64,000 nucleotides of DNA from Alphaproteobacteria bacterium. Its GTDB lineage: Bacteria; Pseudomonadota; Alphaproteobacteria; JAJFFI01. The number at the start of each line of letters is the position of its first letter. Position 1 is the first letter of the stretch. Under the pieces are notes generated by a model. It saw only the letters and a list, made by a program, of their open reading frames with translations. It made no database searches and had not been told where the DNA came from. The translations under genes were made by a program, and so were the position numbers. Below, piece after piece: positions 40,667 to 49,762 of this stretch. Location of the stretch: NCBI GenBank assembly GCA_030066595.1, contig JASJBI010000035.1, forward strand, positions 1-64,000, written 5' to 3'.

Positions 40667-41401
40667 ATGACGGTCGGAATCGGCTCGATCATTGCCGCAC
40701 CCGGACAGGGCGGCCGGCTGCACTTCGTGACCGGCGTGACGGAACTCGCCAAGCTTCGCGACGGCCGTCTGGCCGTGGTGCGGTCTCGGGCCGTGGACGC
40801 GCCCACGGGTGCCCGGCTCAGCGCCCCCGATCCCGGAGCCGCGCATGCGCCGATTGCGGGCGCGGGACCGATCCGGCTCGTCGATCCGCGCCTGGTGTCT
40901 CAGCTTCAGGATGCCGAACCGCTCGACCCGGTCGCAGCCACGGCGGCAGCGCGGGGCGTGCCGGTCGCGGCGGAGCCTCGGATCGATGCGACGGACCAGG
41001 TCTCGGCCAACCCCTTTGATCTGTCGCCCGCCGAGGAGCGCCAGGTGGCGCGTTTGCGACAGATCGACTCGGCGGTCCGCCAGGAAGAGAACACGCACGC
41101 CGCAAATGCCGGCCAGTTCGCGAGCGCCCCGCAGTACACCTATGTGACGGGGCCCGACGGGCGGCGCTACGCGGTCGGCGGACAGGTGAACGTGCGCGCG
41201 ACCAACCCTTCCGGCGATCCCCGCCAGGCGGAGCGCGCCGCCAACATCCTGCGCAACGCCGCGGTTTCGCCCAACGCCCCCTCGGCGCAAGACTTGATCG
41301 CCGCCCGCAGCTTCGGCCAGGCCGCGGGACGGGCCGCCCAGGCCTACGCCGCACCGGCCCAGGCCTCGCCAGAGCCGGGCGCGTTCGACTTGCTGACCTG
41401 A
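40667..41401 (+). CDS. SprA-family protein (putative metalloprotease relative) with altered active site
   Basis: A 244-residue protein. The C-terminal half matches the SprA-related family: LSPAEERQVARLRQIDSAVRQ, AGQFASAPQYTYVTGPDGRRYAVGG, GDPRQAERAANILRNAALSP-type repeat and PSAQDLIAA. Typical members carry an HExxH motif (as in HEQAH). At the matching place this protein reads EENTH (140-144), so the first histidine is Glu and metal hydrolase activity is doubtful. The N-terminal half is Ala/Pro-rich and probably disordered; no signal peptide is seen. Confidence 0.82.
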   Translation: MTVGIGSIIAAPGQGGRLHFVTGVTELAKLRDGRLAVVRSRAVDAPTGARLSAPDPGAAHAPIAGAGPIRLVDPRLVSQLQDAEPLDPVAATAAARGVPVAAEPRIDATDQVSANPFDLSPAEERQVARLRQIDSAVRQEENTHAANAGQFASAPQYTYVTGPDGRRYAVGGQVNVRATNPSGDPRQAERAANILRNAAVSPNAPSAQDLIAARSFGQAAGRAAQAYAAPAQASPEPGAFDLLT

Positions 41402-41530
41402 GGCCCCGCGGCCGTCACGTCCGGCGATCCGGGGCCGGTTTCAACCTGTTGGGCGATGCCGTAGTGTGAGCAGGCGCCGCCGCGGACACAGGCCAGCGGC
41501 ATCGACATGAAGGCCGAACAAGGAGAGGCA

Positions 41531-42322
41531 GTGTCGGAGTTCCGTTATGCGCAGACGAACCTCCAGCTTCTCGCCCAGCTGCGCGAAGCAGGGTTCTCCG
41601 AGGTGGAGCGGGCGCGTGTCGCCGCCGCTTATGACCTCGCCAGTCGGCTGTTCACGGGGCAGTTCCGCTGCTGCGGTAAGACCTTTCTCGCCCATCTGGT
41701 GGGCACTGCGAGCATCGTCGCGCGGCATGGTGCGCGAGAGCCCGTCGTCGCGGCCGCCCTGCTGCACGCGGCCTATGACGACGGCAACTTCGGCAGCGTC
41801 TGGCGCCGCTTGACCAAGGCGAAACGGGCCACCGTGCGGGCGGCGGCGGGCGAAGAGGCGGAACGTCTGGTCGCCAGCTATCACAGCCTGCCATGGCGCC
41901 GATCAGAGGACCGGCCGGCTCTGCTGCGCCGCCTGGGCGACCTGCAGGAAGATGAGCGCACGGCCGTGTTCATCAGGATGGCAAACGAGCTCGAGGAGGT
42001 GCTGGACGGCGCCTTCCTGTACTGCGGTGCCGCCCGACAAGAGGACATGAAGAACGCCGTCGTCGCCTGCGGCGAGATCTGCCGCGTCCTGGACATGCCG
42101 GACATCGGGGCCGAGATCGAAGAGACCTATCGGCGCTACAGCGCGGCAAAGCCGGCCGCGGTTCTGGCGACAGCCCGGAACGGCTCTTATCTGCTGCCGG
42201 CGGCGTCGCTGTCGACGCGGCCCGGGCTTCGCCTCTGGGCGCTCCTTCGGAAACCTTGGGAAGGTTTCGTCCCCAAGGCTTTGCGCATACGCATTAAGGC
42301 CATACTGAACCTTGCCAGGTAG
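41531..42322 (+). CDS. HD-fold / DUF6817-like protein
   Basis: A 263-residue protein resembling the DUF6817 group, whose fold is related to HD phosphohydrolases: TNLQLLAQLREAGFSEVERARVAAAYDLASRLF, then KTFLAHLVGTASIVARHGAREPVVAAALLHAAYDDG, where His and the HAAYDD segment correspond to HD-type metal ligands. GTG at 41531 has AGGAG 5 bases upstream and starts the family core directly; an ATG at 41507 adds eight residues. It lies 70 bases before a glycosyltransferase gene on the same strand, consistent with a surface-polysaccharide context. The enzymatic role is unknown. Confidence 0.75.
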   Translation: MSEFRYAQTNLQLLAQLREAGFSEVERARVAAAYDLASRLFTGQFRCCGKTFLAHLVGTASIVARHGAREPVVAAALLHAAYDDGNFGSVWRRLTKAKRATVRAAAGEEAERLVASYHSLPWRRSEDRPALLRRLGDLQEDERTAVFIRMANELEEVLDGAFLYCGAARQEDMKNAVVACGEICRVLDMPDIGAEIEETYRRYSAAKPAAVLATARNGSYLLPAASLSTRPGLRLWALLRKPWEGFVPKALRIRIKAILNLAR

Positions 42323-42392
42323 ACTTGCCTGGCCGGCGGACGCCAGCTGCGGCCGACAGCATGGATAGGATAATGTTCCGGGAGAGAATGCG

Positions 42393-43406
42393 GTGAGCGA
42401 AGCTCGGGTTACCCTCGTCGTCATTCAACGCGAACGCTTCAGCGCGACGCGCCGTTCGCTCGAGAGCATCTACCGGAACACCCGGATGCCCTTCAAGCTG
42501 GTCTATGTGGACTCCGGCTCGCCCGGCCACATTCGCCGCTACCTGGCTCGGCAAAGCCGGGAGCGCGACTTCCATCTGATCCGCGTGACCGGCTATCTGT
42601 CGCCCTGCGAGGCCCGCAATCTGGGCTTTCGCGCGGTGCACACGCCCTATGTCGTGTTCATGGACAACGACGTGATCGTGTCCGAGGGTTGGCTCGAGAA
42701 CATGGTTGCCTGCGCCGACGAGACCGGCGCCTGGGGCGTGAGCCCGATCTATCTGCAAGGCGAGCCCGAGGACGAGATCGTCCACCACGCCGGTGGGCGC
42801 GCCTATTTCCGCATGGTCGACGGGAAGAAACACTTCTTCGAGAAGCACCTCATGCTCAACAAACCGCTCGCGGAGATCCGGCCAAAGCTCCAGCGCCAGC
42901 CCACCGAGATGCTGGAGTTCCATGTCATGCTGGTGCGCGCGGACGCGTTCCGGCGCGTGGGCATGTTGGACGAGGGATTCCTGTCACAGTACGAACACAT
43001 CGACCTGTGTCTCAGGTTGCGGGACGCGGGCGGAGAGCTGTACCACGAGCCCAGGGCGGTCGTGACCTATCTGCTGCCCCGGCTCTTGTGGCCGAGCGAC
43101 GTCCGCCTGTTTCTGCTGCGCTGGAGCGAGGCCTGGAATCTCTCCAGCCTGCGACACTTTCAGATCAAGTACGGCGTCGCCGACAACTGCAAAGCCCTGC
43201 ACTCGACCTACCGCTGGCTGACCAGCCATCGACGCAACCCTTTCAGACGACTGCTAAAACCGGTGCGCGTCTTGTTCGGCAAGCGCGCGGGCGAGGTGAT
43301 CCTCGACGGGTTCGAGCGGCTGCTGACACCGCGGGACGATACCAGGATCCGCTATCACAAGGCCGACGTTCCATGGCAAGAGACCGCCTGGCGGGCCGGG
43401 CCGTAA
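42393..43406 (+). CDS. Glycosyltransferase family 2
   Basis: A 337-residue GT-A-fold transferase: N-terminal nucleotide-sugar-binding region (VTLVVIQRERFSATRRSLESIY, LVYVDSGSPG), a DxD-type motif DND (91-93) and the acceptor-side HIDLCLRLRDAGGELYHEP motif near residue 205. No membrane helix is present. Begins with GTG at 42393. Donor and acceptor cannot be assigned. Probably forms an operon with the upstream HD-like gene. Converges on glcD. Confidence 0.9.
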   Translation: MSEARVTLVVIQRERFSATRRSLESIYRNTRMPFKLVYVDSGSPGHIRRYLARQSRERDFHLIRVTGYLSPCEARNLGFRAVHTPYVVFMDNDVIVSEGWLENMVACADETGAWGVSPIYLQGEPEDEIVHHAGGRAYFRMVDGKKHFFEKHLMLNKPLAEIRPKLQRQPTEMLEFHVMLVRADAFRRVGMLDEGFLSQYEHIDLCLRLRDAGGELYHEPRAVVTYLLPRLLWPSDVRLFLLRWSEAWNLSSLRHFQIKYGVADNCKALHSTYRWLTSHRRNPFRRLLKPVRVLFGKRAGEVILDGFERLLTPRDDTRIRYHKADVPWQETAWRAGP

Positions 43407-43442
43407 ACCCAGCCGCGTTCGGCCGTCAGACTTTAGGGCGCC

Positions 43443-44930
43443 TTAGAACCTCGGCAGGTCGGGAAAGCGCGTCTCGCCGCGATGGACGTGCACGCGGCCG
43501 AGCTCGGCGCAGCGGTGCAGCTTCGGGAACACCTTGCCCGGGTTCAGGAGCGAGTCCGGATCGAACGCGCACTTTACCCGCTGCTGCTGTTTGAGATCGT
43601 CCTCGGTGAACTGCGCGGCCATGAGGTCGCGTTTTTCCACGCCGACGCCGTGCTCGCCGGTCAGCACGCCGCCCATCTCGACGCACATCTTCAGGATCTC
43701 GGCGCCGCATTCCTCGGTGCGCTCCAGCTCGCCCGGCTTGTTCGCGTCATAGAGGATCAGCGGATGCAGGTTGCCGTCGCCCGCGTGGAAAACGTTGGCG
43801 ATCTGGAGCTCGTACTTCTCTGACAGGGCGGCGATGCCCTTGAGGATGTCCGGCAGGCGCTTGCGCGGGATCGTGCCGTCCATGCAGTAGTAGTCCGGCG
43901 AGATCCGGCCGACCGCCGGGAACGCGGCCTTGCGCCCGGCCCAGAAGCGCAGCCGCTCCTCCTCGTCGCCGCTGGTCTTGAGGTAGGTGGCGCCCTTGTC
44001 CCGGGCGATCGCCTCGACCCGGGCGATGAGATGGTCGACTTCGACCTCGGGCCCGTCCAGCTCGACGATCACCAGGGCTTCCACATCGAGGGGATAGCCC
44101 GCCTGGACGAACTCCTCGGTTGCGTGGATGGCGGGCCTGTCCATCATCTCCATGCCGCCCGGGATGATGCCCGCGGCGATCACCGCGGCGACGCAGTCGC
44201 CGGCGGATTCGTTGGTCGGGAAACCCAGCAGCACGGCGCGCGCCGAGGCGGGCGACCGAAGCAGGCGCACGGTGACCTCGGTGATCACGCCCAAAAGCCC
44301 TTCCGAGCCGGTGATCAGCCCCATCAGGTCGTAGCCGTCCGCGTCGAGATGCTTGCCGCCCACGCGGATCACGTCGCCGTTCATCAACACCATTTCGACG
44401 CCGAGGATGTTGTTCGTGGTGACGCCGTATTTGAGGCAGTGCACGCCGCCCGAATTCTCGGCCACGTTGCCGCCGATGGTGCAGGCGATCTGGCTCGACG
44501 GATCGGGAGCGTAATAGAAGCCCTTGTGCTGGACCGCGTTGGTGATGGCCAGGTTGGTCACGCCCGGCTGCACGACCGCGGCCCGGTTCTCGTAGTCGAT
44601 CTCGAGGATCTGGTTGAACTTGCCGAGGCCGAGCGTGATCGCGTCCGCGAGCGGCAGCGCCCCGCCCGAAAGGCCGGTGCCGGCGCCGCGCGGCACGATG
44701 CGGACGCCTTCCTCGGAGCAGTAGCGCAGGATCTCGCTGACCTGTTCCGTTGTCTCCGGCAGCACCACCACCATCGGCAGCTGACGATAGGCCGAGAGGC
44801 CGTCGCACTCATAGGCGCGCAGCTCTTCTTCGTCCACGATGACGCCCTCGCCGGGCACGATCTCGCTGAGCCGCGCGACGATCTCGGCGCGGCGGGCGAG
44901 CACCTGTTGGTCGGGATCTGGTAGTTTCAT
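43443..44930 (-). CDS. glcD: Glycolate oxidase subunit GlcD (FAD-linked)
   Basis: A 495-residue catalytic flavoprotein of glycolate dehydrogenase. FAD-binding type 4 domain: MVVVLPETTEQVSEILRYC, VPRGAGTGLSGGALPLADA, GGNVAENSGGVHCLKYGVT and LITGSEGLLGVITEVTVRL. C-terminal substrate domain: NVFHAGDGNLHPLILYD, LTGEHGVGVEKRDLM and FDPDSLLNPGKVFP. The family also contains D-lactate dehydrogenases. GlcD is favoured by the presence of glcE in the same window, although the two genes are not adjacent here. Confidence 0.93.
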   Translation of the reverse strand: MKLPDPDQQVLARRAEIVARLSEIVPGEGVIVDEEELRAYECDGLSAYRQLPMVVVLPETTEQVSEILRYCSEEGVRIVPRGAGTGLSGGALPLADAITLGLGKFNQILEIDYENRAAVVQPGVTNLAITNAVQHKGFYYAPDPSSQIACTIGGNVAENSGGVHCLKYGVTTNNILGVEMVLMNGDVIRVGGKHLDADGYDLMGLITGSEGLLGVITEVTVRLLRSPASARAVLLGFPTNESAGDCVAAVIAAGIIPGGMEMMDRPAIHATEEFVQAGYPLDVEALVIVELDGPEVEVDHLIARVEAIARDKGATYLKTSGDEEERLRFWAGRKAAFPAVGRISPDYYCMDGTIPRKRLPDILKGIAALSEKYELQIANVFHAGDGNLHPLILYDANKPGELERTEECGAEILKMCVEMGGVLTGEHGVGVEKRDLMAAQFTEDDLKQQQRVKCAFDPDSLLNPGKVFPKLHRCAELGRVHVHRGETRFPDLPRF

Positions 44931-45033
44931 GCCGCTAAGGGTAGACGGTTCCGGCGCTAAGGCAAGGGGAGAGAGCCGGCGACCGTCCGGGAACGGCCGG
45001 CGCGCATCCCCATCGTGGCCAGCGCGGACACGC

Positions 45034-46749
45034 CTAGAGGGCCGCCAGCATCTCCTCGCGCTTCACGGCATAGGGGCCATCGGTGATCAGCGCTTTCCCC
45101 GAGAGATACCGGAGGAACTTGAGCCCGACCTCGACGCCGGTGGCGTTCGGCTGGACACCGGCGAGAACGGCGAGCTGGCCGTCCTCGTACTGGCGCGCTC
45201 CGATCTCGCCTCTCTGTCGTTGGCCCTTGAGCCGCGTGAGCTGGGCGATGATGCCGTCCGGGTCGAATTCCACCGCGGGCGGCGGCTGCGCGGCTGCCTG
45301 CCCTTGCGTCTGTTGCGGTGATCCCGCCGCAGGCGTCCCACCGCCCAACAGGCCGGAGACGAACCCGCCCAGGCCGCCGCCACCCGAGCGCGGCCTGCCT
45401 GCAGTGTCGCCGCCCGCGCCCGGCTGGCCGGCCACCAGGTGGCCGTCCGCCGAGACATGCACGTTGTCGACAATGACGTCGGCCGTCCCGTCGCCGTCGC
45501 TGTCGATGTAGACGGAGTTCCCGACCTGCTCGTGTCCCGGGGGCGGCCAGCCGCCGGTAACGTAGCCGTCGAGCACCTGGCCGTCGCCGCCGAAGTCGCG
45601 GCCATCCGCACGCTGGGTCCTATCGTCGACAACGAGACCCGGACCGCTGCCCGCGCCATCCGTCGGCTGCCCGCCCACCAGCTGATCACCTGAGCCCGGC
45701 TCCGCACCGACCAGGAGACCGCCATCCGCGCCCGGCGGCGGACCCGCAACAATCCTCCCGTCGGGCTTGAGGTGCGCGTTCCGCATGATCAGATCGGCGG
45801 CGCCGTCGCCGTCGGAGTCGATGTAGAGATCGTTGCCGATCTGCTGGGTCTGGTCCCTACTTGTTATATTATGGTCGATGCCTGCCACCTGCTGCCCGTC
45901 CTCCCGGTCGGAGAAGTCGTGGGTTTCAGCGTCGTCGGCCACGGGCATGGGCGCCCCGTTGGTGCCCGCGCCGTCGCCCGGTTGCGCGCCGCCCGCGCCC
46001 GGTCGCTCGCCGCCCGCGCCTGGCGGCGGGGCACCCGCGGTTACATAGCCATCCGCCGACAGATGCGCGTTCTGCCAGACGACATCCGCCACCCCGTCCC
46101 CGTTGCTGTCGTAGTAGAGATCGTTGCCGACCTGCTCGATGGTGCCCGGGGCATTGCCGAAGTTCGGGTGGACGACCCTCTCGCCGTCCTGCACGTCGTG
46201 TGAAACCACTTGGGTGCCCGCATCTGTTGCCAGGCTCGGTGCAGCCGTTCCCGCGCCCGCACCCGACGGTGCCACGCTTGCGGTCGTCCGCGTCCCGGCA
46301 CCGCTCTGTTTGATCGCCGCCGACGTTTCGGCCGGGGTCAAGACGCCGAGGTCCCTGAGCCGGCCGGCGGCCTTGGGCGTCAACCCCGGCGTCCCCTCGC
46401 GTAGGGGACCCGTGGGACGGCCGGTCCTGGAGACCGTGGACGGAACGTCGGTGAAGGATCCGGTGCCGGAGCCCGCTAACGGCGACGACGGCCGCCTCCT
46501 GGCCGTCGAGCTCGGTACACCACGGCTGACCGACGGAGGGGCCGCGCGCAAGCTGCCGCCGGGCGACGTGCGTCGGAGGCTGCCTCCGCGCGTGCTCGAG
46601 CCGGTGAAGCCTGAGGCGCGGCCGGCGGCCGATCCCGACCCTTTCTGCAGCGTGGATCCCTTGCCCTTGCTTTGTGCACCGGCCGGCGCGCCATGCGCCA
46701 AGACCATGCACGCGGCGCCCAGCAGCGCCGCGATCGCGCGAGCCTTCAT
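45034..46749 (-). CDS. Secreted protein with three calcium-binding-type repeats
   Basis: A 571-residue exported protein (signal peptide 1-25; GGGAGG 5 bases before the ATG). A Ser/Gly/Arg-rich stretch (about 27-120) is followed by three similar units: residues 206-236, 303-333 and 408-438, each reading Q-(V/I)-G-N-x-x-Y-x-D-S-(N/D)-G-D-G-x-A-D and then N-(A/V)-H-(L/V)-x-x-D-G. The DSDGDG segments match EF-hand/dockerin calcium loops. Pro/Gly-rich spacers of about 65-75 residues separate them. The C-terminal region (about 490-560) has SHOCT-like LKGQRQRGEIGARQYEDG. I do not recognise the whole. It follows the next gene by 43 bases. Confidence 0.85.
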   Translation of the reverse strand: MKARAIAALLGAACMVLAHGAPAGAQSKGKGSTLQKGSGSAAGRASGFTGSSTRGGSLRRTSPGGSLRAAPPSVSRGVPSSTARRRPSSPLAGSGTGSFTDVPSTVSRTGRPTGPLREGTPGLTPKAAGRLRDLGVLTPAETSAAIKQSGAGTRTTASVAPSGAGAGTAAPSLATDAGTQVVSHDVQDGERVVHPNFGNAPGTIEQVGNDLYYDSNGDGVADVVWQNAHLSADGYVTAGAPPPGAGGERPGAGGAQPGDGAGTNGAPMPVADDAETHDFSDREDGQQVAGIDHNITSRDQTQQIGNDLYIDSDGDGAADLIMRNAHLKPDGRIVAGPPPGADGGLLVGAEPGSGDQLVGGQPTDGAGSGPGLVVDDRTQRADGRDFGGDGQVLDGYVTGGWPPPGHEQVGNSVYIDSDGDGTADVIVDNVHVSADGHLVAGQPGAGGDTAGRPRSGGGGLGGFVSGLLGGGTPAAGSPQQTQGQAAAQPPPAVEFDPDGIIAQLTRLKGQRQRGEIGARQYEDGQLAVLAGVQPNATGVEVGLKFLRYLSGKALITDGPYAVKREEMLAAL

Positions 46750-46792
46750 CTTCGCCTCCCTTGCGTTTCTTGCCCCCGTCCCAGGGTCGCGG

Positions 46793-47401
46793 TCATTGGC
46801 CGGGTGCGCCGCCTGCCGTGGCCAGGAGCTTGCCCCGCTTGGCCTCATATTCTTCTTTTGTGATGAGGCCCTTCGCGTAGATCTGGTCCAGGCGCGCGAG
46901 CCGTGCCTTGCTCGCCGCATCAAGGCTCGGCGAGGCCGCGGGTGCGGCCGCGGGCGCCGCGGGAACAGCCGGCACCTTGGCTGCGCCTGCGCCTGCGGCG
47001 CGATGGACGACGAGCTGCCACTGGCCCGTCCCGGACAGGCTTGTTGCTGCGTATTGCTCGCCGCCACCGGTCGAGCCCGTCCGGGTCAGGCCGTAGCAGT
47101 TTCTGCCCTCGGCCGGAAAGCCCCGCCCCTCGACGCACAGAGCCCCGCCCTTGACCCACCAGCGCCCCGTGACTTGGCCCTCTTCGAAGAAGACCTGCAT
47201 GGCGGGACCGCTGCGCTCGATCGTGAAGTTACCGGAAACCGACCCGTCGGCCGAGAATTTGAGCACGTCATAACGGACGTCGCCGCCGGACGTGGTCTGT
47301 CCTCTGACCTCGCTGCCGGAAAACGTGGACACCAGCTGGTCGGCGCCGGCCGGCACCGACAGAAGGAGCAGCGCTCCGCTGATCGCGGCAATGTGTCTCA
47401 T
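46793..47401 (-). CDS. Secreted protein with C-terminal SHOCT-like motif
   Basis: A 202-residue protein with a signal peptide (1-20, ending PAGA). A beta-rich domain (about 21-135: VRYDVLKFSADGSVSGNFTI, FEEGQVTGRWWVKGGALCVEG, NCYGL, two conserved-looking cysteines) is followed by an Ala/Pro linker (136-160) and a SHOCT-like helical motif (LDQIYAKGLITKEEYEAKRGKLL, about 171-193, given here only as its pattern). ATG at 47401 has GGGAGG 10 bases upstream. It probably heads a two-gene operon with the calcium-motif protein, and both proteins end in SHOCT-like segments. Function unknown. Confidence 0.82.
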   Translation of the reverse strand: MRHIAAISGALLLLSVPAGADQLVSTFSGSEVRGQTTSGGDVRYDVLKFSADGSVSGNFTIERSGPAMQVFFEEGQVTGRWWVKGGALCVEGRGFPAEGRNCYGLTRTGSTGGGEQYAATSLSGTGQWQLVVHRAAGAGAAKVPAVPAAPAAAPAASPSLDAASKARLARLDQIYAKGLITKEEYEAKRGKLLATAGGAPGQ

Positions 47402-47670
47402 GGTCCGTCGGCCTCCCCTCTGCAAACGGCCGACAGCCGTTTTCTGCACGTTTAGTCTAGCAAATCATGGCAAGAATATCGAATCGGGGCCGCAGCCGGG
47501 ACGCGAAATGGGTCCTGTGAGACGACCATTGCCCAGGCCAGCAGGCCCCGTTCTCGAGACTTCTTGCGCTGGATCGCGAACCCGACTCTTGCCTCCAGCC
47601 ATGGCTTTGACATCTCGTAGAGACTGTGGATTGTGCCAGATCGGCAGGCGGAGGGCAGACAGGGGTTGCA

Positions 47671-48579
47671 ATGATGAGACGGATCTTTGGGTGTTGCCTT
47701 ATTCTGGTGGCGGTTCTGGCGCTTGTGCCTGCGCCCGCGGAGGCCGAGGTCACGGCGCGGATCGAGGCCAGTTCCGAGGCGACGTTCGACCGCCCGCATG
47801 ACCTGGTCCTGGCGCCGGACGGCAAGCGGCTCTATGTGGCCGACCTCGGCAATGATGTGGTCAAGGTGCTCGACCCGACCAGCCTGATCACCCTTGGCGA
47901 GATCGGGCGGGGCGAGCTTGACAGCCCCCACGACGTCGCCTTGGACGAGAGCGGCCTCCTTTGGGTCGCCGATTCAGGCAATGACCGCTTGGTCGCGTAT
48001 CGGATCCGGGAGAACGGGGCAAGGCAGGTGGACGAGATCGCCAATCTGTCCAGCCCCGAGGGCGTGGCGCCGGCCTCCGGCGGGCGCATTTACTTGACCA
48101 ATGTGGGCTTCCACGACGTCCGGCTGCTTGCCGACAAGCGGCTGGTGCGCGCCATCGGGTCCCGCGGCAGCGGGCCGAACCAGTTGATCCGCCCGCACGA
48201 CATCGACATCGGACCCGGCGGCCAGGTTTATGTCTCGGATCCGGGCAACGACCGCATTCACGTCCTTGACCGGAATCTGGAGCCGCGCGGGATGATCGGC
48301 GGCGAGGCCTATGGCTTCAACGAGCCCAAGTACTTTGCCGTCAACCAGGCCGGCTGGCTGTTCGTCGGCGACGAGTACAACCACCAGATCAAGGTTCTCG
48401 ACGACGCGCGCAAGATTGTCGGCGTGATCGGCACTGGCGAGCGGGGCGACGGCCCGGATCGGTTCAATCAGCCGGAAGGGGTCGAGGTTTGGGGCGATCA
48501 GCTTTGGATCTCGGACACCCAGAACGGGCGCATCAAGCGTTTTCGGCTCAGGGGCCTACCGCCCCACCCGTCCGAATGA
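47671..48579 (+). CDS. NHL-repeat beta-propeller protein, exported
   Basis: A 302-residue protein with a signal peptide (RRIFGCCLILVAVLALVPAPAEA, ending near residue 24; it can be read as signal or anchor) and about six NHL repeats, each containing a variant of RPHDLVLAPDGKRLYVADLGNDVVKVL, for example PHDVALDESGLLWVADSGNDR, RPHDIDIGPGGQVYVSDPGNDR and QPEGVEVWGDQLWISDTQNGR. Such propellers bind proteins or ligands or act as lyases; no catalytic signature is evident. The start is uncertain between two adjacent ATGs (47671, 47674). Confidence 0.88.
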   Translation: MMRRIFGCCLILVAVLALVPAPAEAEVTARIEASSEATFDRPHDLVLAPDGKRLYVADLGNDVVKVLDPTSLITLGEIGRGELDSPHDVALDESGLLWVADSGNDRLVAYRIRENGARQVDEIANLSSPEGVAPASGGRIYLTNVGFHDVRLLADKRLVRAIGSRGSGPNQLIRPHDIDIGPGGQVYVSDPGNDRIHVLDRNLEPRGMIGGEAYGFNEPKYFAVNQAGWLFVGDEYNHQIKVLDDARKIVGVIGTGERGDGPDRFNQPEGVEVWGDQLWISDTQNGRIKRFRLRGLPPHPSE

Positions 48580-48713
48580 GGCCCGACCTCGGGGCGGTAG
48601 GAAAAGCCTCCCCACGGGCGGCTTCGATCGGCGGTCGAGCCGGCGCCGCAGTTCGACCGCCAGGGTGCAGACAAGCTCGACAGCCGTAACCCAACCAATG
48701 TCTGGGGCTTTCG

Positions 48714-49199
48714 CTACGGGCACCATCTTCCTTCATCGGGATGAAGCTGCTGGAGTTCCTCGATGTCCATGAGGTCCTTTTCGCGCCCGACGGTCCTCTT
48801 GTTTTGCAGCAGGTGTGCAAGCGATATCACGTGCACTTCGGTCCCGTTCTCACATACGACGTCTCTGACGCGATAGGCCGCTTCAAAGTCGAGTCCGGCA
48901 GAGCGCAGACGGAAATCGACGTCGCCGTAGATCAGCGTTTTCAACCCCGGCGTCGAAACGCTGTGCCAGCCGGTTTGCACCGCTGTGGCCAAGCCCGGAG
49001 TCATAAGCGGCTCCAGCAGTTGATGAAATCTGGTCCGATTGTCCTCTGCCGGATCCAAGAGAAGATCAAGATTGCCGGTGTCCCGCCAATACCCGTGATA
49101 CTGAACGGCCTTTCCGCCGATGACGAGATAGCGGACACCCGCGCTCGACAGCGCACCGCAGAATTCCCATTGATGGGGAAGCAAGAAACGCGAGCGCAT
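48714..49199 (-). CDS. Nucleotidyltransferase-fold protein (DUF6036/AbiEii-like)
   Basis: A 161-residue protein with the nucleotidyltransferase signature: GVRYLVIGGKAVQYHGYWRDT (GG at 28-29) followed by GNLDLLLD. The usual catalytic D-x-D is here N-L-D (Asn43, Asp45), so activity is questionable. It has a conserved-looking C terminus LLQNKRTVGREKDLMDIEEL. Relatives include type IV antitoxin/toxin components and uncharacterised solitary proteins. No partner gene is adjacent on the same strand, so a toxin-antitoxin role is not supported here. Confidence 0.75.
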   Translation of the reverse strand: MRSRFLLPHQWEFCGALSSAGVRYLVIGGKAVQYHGYWRDTGNLDLLLDPAEDNRTRFHQLLEPLMTPGLATAVQTGWHSVSTPGLKTLIYGDVDFRLRSAGLDFEAAYRVRDVVCENGTEVHVISLAHLLQNKRTVGREKDLMDIEELQQLHPDEGRWCP

Positions 49200-49762
49200 T
49201 GGCTGACGCAGCTAGGGCGTCTTGGATCGGTCCCTGGAGCCCGAAGACGCACGCCTGGCTGAGCCGTCAAAAATGCCTAGCTGTTCGCTACAGCTGCGAG
49301 CACGCCCGGAATCGCTCGTCAGACCAGTGCGTTCCATTTGATCGCAGCCGCGCGGACGCCACCTTGCGCGATGGTTATCCCGCGCGTGCGCACCCTGGGG
49401 CCTTCCCCCAGTCGGCTCCCAGGGCTCGCGCAAGGCAGCGTCTTGGTCGGCATTTTTGCCGCGCGGTTCTGCGAAGGTCTTCAGCAAGAGATCTCCCATA
49501 CGAATTGCAGTAGCGAAAATACTGTCGGAGGAAATTGGCCGACGTCCGACTTGGTCCGACTAAGGCACCCAAGAGAGCAGCGCCGCCCCGCGCCTATTGG
49601 CACATCCTGGCTGGCAAAGAAGCGCCGGACCGCTGATCGTTGAGCATTCGCGTGTCCAATGATTGAGCACCTTACGAGGTTGGGCCTTGTAGGGCGTCTG
49701 AGCCTGTCGCTGAATGATCGGAGCCGACAATTCCTTGATAATCTGTGCCAAGGCCAAGCCGC
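49200..49762. other. Gene-free stretch of about 560 bases
   Basis: No credible coding region, tRNA or strong terminator. A short direct repeat GTCCGACTTGGTCCGACT occurs at 49544-49561. Nothing else is recognised; it may contain decayed coding DNA. Confidence 0.45.

Noticed and set aside
49544..49561. GTCCGACTTGGTCCGACT repeat as an operator related to the palindrome at 51177-51201
   Set aside because: Shared TCGGAC words are short and the arrangement (direct versus inverted) differs; no adjacent start codon.
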